Origin: Nevskia sp.
GTDB lineage: Bacteria > Pseudomonadota > Gammaproteobacteria > Nevskiales > Nevskiaceae
Assembly: GCA_023229645.1 (NCBI GenBank)
Contig: JALNYU010000020.1
Location: 1 to 64,000, forward strand
DNA: 64,000 bases
Reading direction: 5' to 3'
Numbering within the stretch: position 1 is the stretch's first letter; every line of letters begins with the position of its first letter. The notes beneath the pieces are model-generated. The model ran no database searches. It saw only the letters and a list, made by a program, of their open reading frames with translations, and was not told where the DNA came from. The position numbers were made by a program, and so were the translations under genes. This document shows, one piece after another, positions 39,475-45,324 of the stretch.

Positions 39475-39734
39475 ACCACTTCCCACCCTTTGCCCCATAC
39501 CCACAAACCGCACGCTGTGGCCGCGTCCTGCGCCGCCCTGACAGGACTAACTTCGTGTTTGTATCTGGTGAAATGCAGCCAATTATCGCGAGTCCAGATG
39601 ATCGACGCTACATGGTCGATATGCCAATCACGGAGCCAGACGCCAACACCGGCGACCGCATCGTCGCAACCGTTTGCGCCATCGGCATCGTCGTGCTGCT
39701 GGTTTTGCTGATCGTGGAAAAGGTGGCGACGTGA
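39471..39734 (+). CDS. Small membrane protein
   Basis: This 87-aa homologue of 4,769-4,996 has an identical C-terminal transmembrane helix, but the soluble part carries a different insert (TNFVFVSGEMQPIIASPDDR). Confidence 0.6.
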   Translation: MNHFPPFAPYPQTARCGRVLRRPDRTNFVFVSGEMQPIIASPDDRRYMVDMPITEPDANTGDRIVATVCAIGIVVLLVLLIVEKVAT

Positions 39735-40180
39735 CCAAGCCAACTTCAATCGACCAGCGCACCACCGCAGCCACCCGGCGCCAGGCCATCCTCAACTTTC
39801 TCAACGCCAACCCCGGCGCGCAGATGGGGCCGATCGGCAACGCGCTGTTCGGCGAAGGCAAGTCGCGCAGCCGCCACCACAACACCGTCAGAGTGATGAT
39901 CGAATGGGGCGAAGTGCGGTTCGAAGGCAACGCCCGCGCACGCCGCTACTGGGCAACCAAAAAAACCACCCGCAGTGCCGACGAAGTGCAGCAGGCGTGC
40001 GAAACCGGCATCCGCAGCAAGAACTTCGACCGCATCCACGAAGCCGCCACACGCGTCACCAACACCAGCCTGGGCATCTACGTCCACATCCCCGGCGAAG
40101 ACAAGCACGGCAGGCCGGGAGAAGGCGGGCAAGGCTGCCTGCGCCCGGCCATCCACGTCAACTGTGAACAATTTTATTGA
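39731..40180 (+). CDS. Winged-helix-like conserved phage protein (GTG start)
   Basis: This 149-aa homologue of 4,993-5,442 starts at GTG, where unit I has ATG at the aligned position. The N-terminal DNA-binding-like half is almost unchanged. Confidence 0.55.
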   Translation: MTKPTSIDQRTTAATRRQAILNFLNANPGAQMGPIGNALFGEGKSRSRHHNTVRVMIEWGEVRFEGNARARRYWATKKTTRSADEVQQACETGIRSKNFDRIHEAATRVTNTSLGIYVHIPGEDKHGRPGEGGQGCLRPAIHVNCEQFY

Positions 40181-40187
40181 GGTCATC

Positions 40188-40538
40188 ATGCAAACACTCA
40201 TCCAGAACGACAACGGCGGCATCGTAAATGAATTTAATGTGCTGCCCGCCGTGCAAAACGAATCACCGCGCCACTTCATCAAAAATGATCGCGGCGGAAT
40301 CACCTACGTCAGTCAGCAGCCTTTCGGTACATCGCCATTCAGGCGCACCGACTCGCTTGCCGACGTTCGCGTGCTGGTAGATGCCATGAAAGACCTGATC
40401 GCCGCCCATCGCGCATTTTGGCCAAATCCCTACCCGGTGCCGGAAGACGTACACTGCGCACTGCTTGGCGCCGACTATGCACTTGCCCGCGTACGCGGCG
40501 GAACCCTGCGCCAGTTTTCAGAGGAAGGCGACCAGTGA
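40188..40538 (+). CDS. Conserved early phage protein with duplicated N-terminal motif
   Basis: This 116-aa homologue of 5,450-5,719 has the N-terminal NDNGGI motif twice (near residues 7 and 33, the second as NDRGGITYVSQQ), so it arose by a short internal duplication or the unit I copy lost one repeat. The C-terminal ALARVRGGTLRQF is conserved. Confidence 0.6.
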   Translation: MQTLIQNDNGGIVNEFNVLPAVQNESPRHFIKNDRGGITYVSQQPFGTSPFRRTDSLADVRVLVDAMKDLIAAHRAFWPNPYPVPEDVHCALLGADYALARVRGGTLRQFSEEGDQ

Positions 40539-40765
40539 GGCCGCCCGTCACCTACCCAGTCAGTCTGGCTGATCTTGTCAACATTGCCGATGCGGCCGCC
40601 GAACTGGACGCGATGAAAATATTTTATGTCGACCGGCCAGACCTGCAGAAGCTCATCGCCGGACGTGTCGACCAGCTGCACGACATCGTTCAGCGGGCAG
40701 CGGCGCATGATGCCGAGTTGATCTACGCACCGAGCGACGAACCAGCAGAAGAGGGCGCGCCGTAA
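40535..40765 (+). CDS. Conserved early phage protein (GTG start)
   Basis: This 76-aa homologue of 5,716-5,943 has the same GTGA overlap. The PPVTYP...NIADAAAELD region is conserved; the C-terminus varies. Confidence 0.6.
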   Translation: MRPPVTYPVSLADLVNIADAAAELDAMKIFYVDRPDLQKLIAGRVDQLHDIVQRAAAHDAELIYAPSDEPAEEGAP

Positions 40766-41148
40766 TGTCTGTCGTATACGAAGAACTGGTGCGGTTTTTC
40801 TTTGAAACTGGCGCCGCCAATCTGTCCGGCAACAATGGCCGCGCGCGCGTCGAGTCAGCGTTTTTTCACACCATCGAAAAAGCCAGCAAGGACACCCGCG
40901 CAGAAAGCGATGCGCAGATCGCCGCACTGCAGGCATGCTACGACACCCTGCTAAACAACGCTGCGGATGCGCATGAACGCATCGCCGTGCTTGAGGCGGA
41001 CATCAAAACGCTGTGCGCGGCGATGTCTACGACCAGCCAGGGCAATGCGCAACTGCTGGCTGAGAATGCCAACCTGAAAGCAGTCATCAACGACCTAGAA
41101 ATCGAATTGACAGACACACTGGAAGCGGCGGAGATCAAGCCAACATGA
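40765..41148 (+). CDS. Coiled-coil phage protein
   Basis: This 127-aa homologue of 5,940-6,224 has a longer coiled coil (about residues 40-120) than the unit I protein. Its stop overlaps the next start directly, with no PAPS-reductase-like gene between. Confidence 0.55.
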   Translation: MSVVYEELVRFFFETGAANLSGNNGRARVESAFFHTIEKASKDTRAESDAQIAALQACYDTLLNNAADAHERIAVLEADIKTLCAAMSTTSQGNAQLLAENANLKAVINDLEIELTDTLEAAEIKPT

Positions 41149-41606
41149 AAAAACGCGGCGCCCACTTCACCCGCCGGATCGATCCACAGGCCGGCCTCCA
41201 CGCCATCAGCATGCTGCACCGGCTCAACGCCACCCAGCAGGCCGACCTTGGCGTTGCCCTGCGCTTCAGCCTCGAATCCATCCGCACCGGCCGCGCCACC
41301 GAGCAGGAATTCCACACCCTCGCGGCGTGCATCAACGTCAGCCTGGTGCTGTGCGAACGCGGTGTCGCAGCCGACTACCTGCCCGCCGTCAAGCTGGCAC
41401 AGGCCGGGCTGCTGCGTCTGCTCAAGCGCGGGCGTGAGAGCGGCCGCTGGGTGTTCGACGGCCCCGGCATGCAGGACGTCCTGCACGGCATCGAACTGCA
41501 CGAAGCCCAGCTCGCCTTCGTCACCCGCAAAGAAGCCGCCGAAGCCATGCGCGAAGTGATGCGCCGCATCGATCGCGGCGATGTGTTCGAGGAACAGCGC
41601 ACATGA
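41145..41606 (+). CDS. Conserved early phage protein
   Basis: This 153-aa protein is the same length as 7,336-7,797 and about 95% identical. It is the most conserved gene of the PL-like operon. The function is unknown. Confidence 0.6.
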   Translation: MKKRGAHFTRRIDPQAGLHAISMLHRLNATQQADLGVALRFSLESIRTGRATEQEFHTLAACINVSLVLCERGVAADYLPAVKLAQAGLLRLLKRGRESGRWVFDGPGMQDVLHGIELHEAQLAFVTRKEAAEAMREVMRRIDRGDVFEEQRT

Positions 41607-41890
41607 CCCACCTGGCGCTGTTCCTGTCGGCATTCTTCACCGTTTTTTTGTTGGGATGGCAGCAGAAGAACGTCCATGGCGGGCACTACATCGCCGCCAT
41701 CATCACCAGCTTCGGCATCGGCGGCGCGCAGATATTCCTGTGGCGGCTGGTGCCAGAGGCAAACGCAGGGCAGATCGTGGCTACGCTGGCGGGTGGGCCG
41801 CTTGGGATTGTGGCTGCGATGTGGCTGCATCCGAGGCTGATGCGGAAGTCGCCCAACGCCCAAGGTGAGCAGCCGGCCGCAACGAACTGA
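41603..41890 (+). CDS. Small membrane protein abutting the integron
   Basis: This 95-aa homologue of 7,794-8,087 is identical in the transmembrane region but diverges after PRLMR, where the outermost attC starts. The two units therefore carry arrays joined at exactly the same backbone position. Confidence 0.6.
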   Translation: MTHLALFLSAFFTVFLLGWQQKNVHGGHYIAAIITSFGIGGAQIFLWRLVPEANAGQIVATLAGGPLGIVAAMWLHPRLMRKSPNAQGEQPAATN

Positions 41891-41962
41891 ACGAGGTGAA
41901 TGAACATGGAAAACCAAAACGAAGCCGCTGATGGCCGGTCTGCCTTGACCGCAGAGTTAGGC
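41851..41962 (-). repeat. attC site, unit II cassette 7 (outermost)
   Basis: On the minus strand the cores are GCCTAAC (41,962-41,956) and GTTGGGC (41,857-41,851). The arms CAAGGCAGACCGGCC and GGCCGGCTGCTCACCTTG pair with a four-base bulge. Length is 112 bp. Confidence 0.75.
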
Positions 41963-42163
41963 TACGCACGCAAGATTGAGGAACTGATTTCCGAGCGCGA
42001 TATTTGGCGGGACAGCGCGGTAGATGCACAGGTAAAGGTTGACGACCTGAAGCAACACCTGCGAGCTGTGCTTGAGATTTGCCGCGTGTGGGAACCTGAT
42101 TACTCAAGCGGGATGGACAGACGGACATTGGCGCTGGCACATGAGGCAGAACGCAGTGCCTAA
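41900..42163 (+). CDS. Cassette-encoded hypothetical protein (unit II, cassette 7)
   Basis: This 87-aa helical, acidic protein (ELGYARKIEELISERDIWRD) starts within its own attC and has a GAGG Shine-Dalgarno. The coiled-coil pattern continues to about residue 55. The stop lies inside the next attC. No family is recognised. Confidence 0.55.
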   Translation: MNMENQNEAADGRSALTAELGYARKIEELISERDIWRDSAVDAQVKVDDLKQHLRAVLEICRVWEPDYSSGMDRRTLALAHEAERSA

Positions 42164-42221
42164 CGCCAGCAATGAGGGTCCGGCGCTTTAGCGACGGTCC
42201 CGCTCGATTAACTTGTTGTGC
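42158..42221 (-). repeat. attC site, unit II cassette 6
   Basis: On the minus strand: GCACAAC, then AAGTTAATCGAGCGGGACC pairing with GGACCCTCATTGCTGGC, then GTTAGGC. Apex GCGCTTTAGCG. Length is 64 bp. Confidence 0.88.
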
Positions 42222-42228
42222 CCCTGAC

Positions 42229-42603
42229 ATGGAGAAGACGATGGCCGGATTGATTGAAACCCACGGATTTGTAGCTGACTGCGACTGCCTAGACTGCGCG
42301 ATTATTGCCAGGGACAAGTTGCGGGCTTTTGCACAGGACGTGATGGAGTGCTGGCCGATGGGCGATGTGGACGGCGGCGCATTGCAGGACATGGCAGAGA
42401 AAAATGGGCTGATTGTTGCCGAGGTAAGGCACGAGGACTGTTCAGACTCAAACGGAAATGGCTGCAATTGCGCCGGATGCAACAGCCCACAAGATTGGGA
42501 ACTCGGCGTGGTTTGCTACCGCAAGCAACCGCTACTGCTGGGGCACAACGCCACTGAATTAAGCCGGGCCACACTGTCGCAAGATAAGACCGATGCAGCT
42601 TAA
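42229..42603 (+). CDS. Cassette-encoded cysteine-rich protein (unit II, cassette 6)
   Basis: This 124-aa protein has clustered Cys residues near the N-terminus (DCDCLDC, residues about 18-24) and again near residue 77 (GCNCAGC), suggesting two metal sites. The start is ATG 42,229; a second ATG at 42,241 is possible. The C-terminus is read through the next attC. No family is recognised. Confidence 0.55.
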   Translation: MEKTMAGLIETHGFVADCDCLDCAIIARDKLRAFAQDVMECWPMGDVDGGALQDMAEKNGLIVAEVRHEDCSDSNGNGCNCAGCNSPQDWELGVVCYRKQPLLLGHNATELSRATLSQDKTDAA

Positions 42604-42631
42604 TGGCCTCGGCTTGAATGAATTGTTGGGC
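42543..42631 (-). repeat. attC site, unit II cassette 5
   Basis: On the minus strand: GCCCAAC, AATTCATTCAAGCCGAGG, a variable loop of about 35 bases, CCCGGCTTAATTCAGTGGC and GTTGTGC. The arms are aadA-like. Length is 89 bp. Confidence 0.9.
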
Positions 42632-42653
42632 ACTGGACCAGAGAGGAAAGACG

Positions 42654-42923
42654 ATGATCCGCGAAAATAGATACATTGTGCTGAAGCTGACTGATGTGAA
42701 GGACTTACCCGAATGGCTGGGGTTGCACCTTGACCGCGTGCTTGACGAGATTGACTCCATCAGGCGCGGAAAAGCGAAGCAACCGCTGCAATGTGTGGTT
42801 ATTGAAAATGACTGGCCTGAATACGAGCCGACGTGGCAGGCCATCGAGCAGCGTATTGATGAGGTGCCCAACGCTGAAATAACCGGGCGCACGCTGGCCC
42901 AAAACGAAGCCGACGCCGCTTAG
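42654..42923 (+). CDS. Cassette-encoded hypothetical protein (unit II, cassette 5)
   Basis: This 89-aa protein (MIRENRYIVLKLTDVKDLPE, then QCVVIENDWPEYEPTW) has an AGAGGAAAG Shine-Dalgarno and alternating helix/strand pattern. Its last 20 residues (NAEITG and on) come from the neighbouring attC. No family is recognised. Confidence 0.55.
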   Translation: MIRENRYIVLKLTDVKDLPEWLGLHLDRVLDEIDSIRRGKAKQPLQCVVIENDWPEYEPTWQAIEQRIDEVPNAEITGRTLAQNEADAA

Positions 42924-42951
42924 GGCGCTCCGGTTGATTGTTGTGTTGGGC
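42866..42951 (-). repeat. attC site, unit II cassette 4
   Basis: Cores GCCCAAC and GTTGGGC are exact reverse complements. The arms are CAATCAACCGGAGCGCCC and GCGCCCGGTTATTTCAGC. Length is 86 bp. Confidence 0.88.
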
Positions 42952-42975
42952 ACTGGCCCGGAGAGGAAATAGAAC

Positions 42976-43218
42976 ATGCTTAGATTGGTTTTTGCAATGC
43001 AGATAGCTTTTATTTACATCGTTATTACTGGGATCGGATGGTCGTTGGTGTTGGGGCTTGATTTCCCCACCTGGAAATTGTGCGTCGTTGGCTTTATGCA
43101 CGCATTCATCGCGCTTACCGGCAACAAAGTAATGCGATTCCTTGATGCGCTGGCGGTACCCAACGCTGAGGTAACTGGCGCGCCGACAACCGGCGCAAAC
43201 AAAGGAGATGAAGCATGA
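42976..43218 (+). CDS. Cassette-encoded membrane protein (unit II, cassette 4)
   Basis: This 80-aa protein has two transmembrane helices (LVFAMQIAFIYIVITGIGWS and a second near FPTWKLCVVGFMHAFIAL). It starts at ATG 42,976 after GAGAGGAAA. The C-terminus (NAEVTGAPTTGAN) is attC-derived. The function is unknown. Confidence 0.55.
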   Translation: MLRLVFAMQIAFIYIVITGIGWSLVLGLDFPTWKLCVVGFMHAFIALTGNKVMRFLDALAVPNAEVTGAPTTGANKGDEA

Positions 43219-43280
43219 ATACCAGAAACACCAAAACGAAGCTGCTGATCGGCGCGTCCATGTTGACCGCCGTGTTCGGC
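43158..43280 (-). repeat. attC site, unit II cassette 3 (long)
   Basis: On the minus strand: GCCGAAC core, arms GGTCAACATGGACGCGCC and GGCGCGCCAGTTACC, final core GTTGGGT. Length is 123 bp. Its outer core differs by one base from the partner across cassette 4, the only mismatch among the 12 cassettes. Confidence 0.7.
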
Positions 43281-43484
43281 ACGGCTGGCTGCTCTGATGC
43301 GCAAAGGGCCAATATGGGCCGCTATGGCGAGCGCCATGAAATTGTTTGCTACTCGGGAGGAAAAGAGATCGTTAGAAGCGAGAGCACCGGAAAGCCGATG
43401 GGGTCAGACAATTTTATTACATGGAGCGATGGAAAAACCGGCTGGGGGTCTACTGCTGACTGCGTTTACCACGCCATCAACTGA
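43215..43484 (+). CDS. Cassette-encoded lipoprotein (unit II, cassette 3)
   Basis: This 89-aa protein has a lipoprotein signal (LLIGASMLTAVFGTAGC, Cys26 as the lipidation site) and a short periplasmic domain with two further Cys residues. The start and signal peptide lie within the attC of its own cassette, so the recombination site doubles as coding sequence. GGAGATGA Shine-Dalgarno. The function is unknown. Confidence 0.6.
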   Translation: MNTRNTKTKLLIGASMLTAVFGTAGCSDAQRANMGRYGERHEIVCYSGGKEIVRSESTGKPMGSDNFITWSDGKTGWGSTADCVYHAIN

Positions 43485-43488
43485 TGGG

Positions 43489-43577
43489 GCCGAACGCATC
43501 AGGTAACAAGCCGCCCCTACGGGCAAACGATTAACGAATGACGCTTGCGGGCGGTCTTGTTGACCGCCGTGTTATGC
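43489..43577 (-). repeat. attC site, unit II cassette 2
   Basis: Cores GCATAAC (43,577-43,571) and GTTCGGC (43,495-43,489) on the minus strand, each matching its neighbour exactly. The inner arms contain GACCGCCCGCAAG and CCCGTAGGGGCGG. Length is 89 bp. Confidence 0.78.
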
Positions 43578-43595
43578 GGCTTTTTGGAGAGAGTG

Positions 43596-43775
43596 ATGAC
43601 ACAAATTGACGACGAGAAAATGCGGGACATTACTTCGGTGCTGATCGAAGGGCTGAACACGGACGGCGCGCACCACAAACAGTACGCAATGGAGCAGGCG
43701 CTAAAACTGCTGGTTCCGGATGAGTTTGATGACTGCAAGGCGTCGTGGCAATGGATGCCCGGCATTGCCGCATAA
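43596..43775 (+). CDS. Cassette-encoded small acidic protein (unit II, cassette 2)
   Basis: This 59-aa acidic helical protein (MTQIDDEKMRDITSVLIEGL) starts at ATG 43,596 after GGAGAG. An in-frame upstream start would pass through the attC and is less likely. The function is unknown. Confidence 0.5.
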   Translation: MTQIDDEKMRDITSVLIEGLNTDGAHHKQYAMEQALKLLVPDEFDDCKASWQWMPGIAA

Positions 43776-43833
43776 CGGCAGCAATAAGGGGCCGGCGCTT
43801 TAGCGCCGGTCCCGCTTGATTAACGGGTTGGGC
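43770..43833 (-). repeat. attC site, unit II cassette 1 (attI-proximal)
   Basis: On the minus strand: GCCCAAC, CGTTAATCAAGCGGGACCGGCGC paired with GCGCCGGCCCCTTATTGCTGC, GTTATGC. Apex TAAA. A very regular 64-bp site. Confidence 0.92.
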
Positions 43834-43851
43834 GGCCTTAAGGAGATAGCG

Positions 43852-44112
43852 ATGCCAAGAAACGAAAGCGGATTAAGCACCAAAGCGCACTGCTGCCTGT
43901 GCGCGCACTTCATTGACGCGTTTGCAGAAGAAGGGCGCACGTTCGAGATGCCCGCAAACCTAAAGAATTTTTCTGGCGAGATTGCGAAGCTGACAGAAAA
44001 TGATCTGCTTTCAATCCCCGGCGTCGGGAAGACCACAGCAAAAGAAATACGCGAATGGCTTGCGGCGCAAGGATACGCGGTGCGGACGCCCAACTTAAAT
44101 TCGACGACATAG
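43852..44112 (+). CDS. Cassette-encoded helix-hairpin-helix protein (unit II, cassette 1)
   Basis: This 86-aa protein has an N-terminal CCLC pair followed by AHFIDAFAEEG, and a C-terminal helix-hairpin-helix (LTENDLLSIPGVGKTTAKEIREWLAAQGY), similar to DNA-repair HhH modules and to the C-terminal domain of RNA polymerase alpha. Non-sequence-specific DNA binding is likely. It has a good AAGGAG Shine-Dalgarno. Its last codons run through the lone attI core. Confidence 0.65.
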   Translation: MPRNESGLSTKAHCCLCAHFIDAFAEEGRTFEMPANLKNFSGEIAKLTENDLLSIPGVGKTTAKEIREWLAAQGYAVRTPNLNSTT

Positions 44113-44160
44113 CGGCGTCCAATAATCCGTAGCTCTGTCCGCGAACCTGTCTATAAACAG
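44088..44160 (-). other. Putative attI site beside intI
   Basis: GTTGGGC on the minus strand (44,094-44,088) is the exact partner of the core at 43,827-43,833 and has no hairpin partner on its intI side. The 82 bp between it and intI is where attI lies in integrons. It is not alignable by eye to attI of known classes. The boundary at 44,160 is arbitrary. Confidence 0.6.
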
Positions 44161-44176
44161 ATGCTGGAGGCATGCC

Positions 44177-45199
44177 ATGACTCAACTCACGGAAGCAAAC
44201 GCGACAGCGCAACAGGACACCGAACCCGCACCGATAAAGCCGCGCCTGCTCGACCAGATGCGGCAGGTGATCCGCGTCAAGCACTACAGCCTGCGCACCG
44301 AGAAAACCTACATCGCATTGGTGGTGCGCTTCATCCGCTGGCACAACCTGCGCCACCCGGCCGACATGGGTTCAGCCGAAATCGAGGCTTTTTTATCCAT
44401 GCTGGCCAACCAGCGCGACGTTGCCGCCAGCACGCAGAACCAGGCACTGGCGGCACTCCTGTTCCTCTACAAACACGTTCTTGGCATCGATCTACCGTGG
44501 CTCGACGGCATCACTCGCGCGAAGAAACCCGCACGCCTGCCGGTAGTGTTGAGCCAGGGCGAAGTCGCCGCTGTGCTGGGCCACACCAAAGGCGTCAATG
44601 GCCTGATCATTCGCCTGCTCTACGGCACCGGCATGCGCCTGATGGAATCGCTGCGGCTGCGGGTTAAAGACATCGAGTTCGCCAGCAACATCATCATGCT
44701 GCGCGACGGCAAGGGCGGCAAAGATCGCGTAGTGCCGCTGCCAGCTGCGCTGGCGCAATCCCTGCGCGCCCAGCTCGCGGCCCGCCGCCAGATGCACGAC
44801 GTCGACCTCGCGCGCGGCATGGTCGATGTGGAGTTGCCGCACGCCCTGTGGAGAAAATACCCAAACGCACCGAAGGAATGGGCGTGGCAGTACGTCTTTG
44901 CCGCAGCCAACTACAGCACAGACCCACGCACCGGCGTCATCCGCCGCCACCACATCCACGAAAAGACCATCCAGCGTGCCATGCGCGCGGCCGTGGTCGC
45001 TGCCGGCATTCAGAAGCCGGCAAGCTGCCACACTTTACGACATAGTTTTGCAACGCACCTGCTCGAAGCCGGATCAGACATCCGCACCGTGCAGGAACTG
45101 CTTGGCCACAGCGACGTGAGCACGACCATGATCTACACCCACGTCGTCAAGCGTGGAGCGGCAGGGGCGATCAGCCCGCTCGACAGGCTGGCAACTTGA
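44177..45199 (+). CDS. intI: Integron integrase (tyrosine recombinase)
   Basis: This 340-aa tyrosine recombinase has catalytic Arg154 (TGMRLMESL), Lys182, His285/Arg288 in CHTLRHSFATHLLE, His311 in LLGHSDVS and nucleophile Tyr320 in MIYTHV. The IntI-specific insertion between motifs is present at about 222-241 (ALWRKYPNAPKEWAWQYVF), which separates IntI from XerC/D. It recombines folded attC sites with attI. It is intact, with a GGAGG Shine-Dalgarno, and lies between the cassette array and the phage terminator in the plus-strand phage operon. There is no equivalent in unit I. Together with the attC array it makes unit II a complete integron inside a prophage. Confidence 0.95.
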   Translation: MTQLTEANATAQQDTEPAPIKPRLLDQMRQVIRVKHYSLRTEKTYIALVVRFIRWHNLRHPADMGSAEIEAFLSMLANQRDVAASTQNQALAALLFLYKHVLGIDLPWLDGITRAKKPARLPVVLSQGEVAAVLGHTKGVNGLIIRLLYGTGMRLMESLRLRVKDIEFASNIIMLRDGKGGKDRVVPLPAALAQSLRAQLAARRQMHDVDLARGMVDVELPHALWRKYPNAPKEWAWQYVFAAANYSTDPRTGVIRRHHIHEKTIQRAMRAAVVAAGIQKPASCHTLRHSFATHLLEAGSDIRTVQELLGHSDVSTTMIYTHVVKRGAAGAISPLDRLAT

Positions 45200-45216
45200 C
45201 CGTGCCAAAACCCAAC

Positions 45217-45240
45217 AAAGCCCGCTACGGCGGGCTTTTT
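45217..45240 (+). terminator. Terminator between intI and the serine recombinase
   Basis: AAAGCCCGC/GCGGGCTTT hairpin followed by T residues, 17 bp after intI. Same element as 9,883-9,907, so the phage terminator was retained outside the integron. Confidence 0.8.
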
Positions 45241-45324
45241 AACGGTTTACTTTGCGACTCTCTCGGGCATCCTAGCGATGCGAAAGCTATACTAGGGAAT
45301 TCCCCGTTTTTGTAGATAATTTCC

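Noticed and set aside
44147..44160. CTGT-N6-ACAG upstream of intI as a LexA (SOS) box
   Set aside because: The LexA box of E. coli-type proteobacteria is CTGT-N8-ACAG. The spacer here is two bases too short, so SOS control is not claimed.
41851..44176. A reverse integron with attI at the far left and attC sites oriented plus
   Set aside because: The left end carries a complete hairpin site and the right end a single unpaired core, and the site asymmetry points to the minus strand. Both favour attI next to intI.
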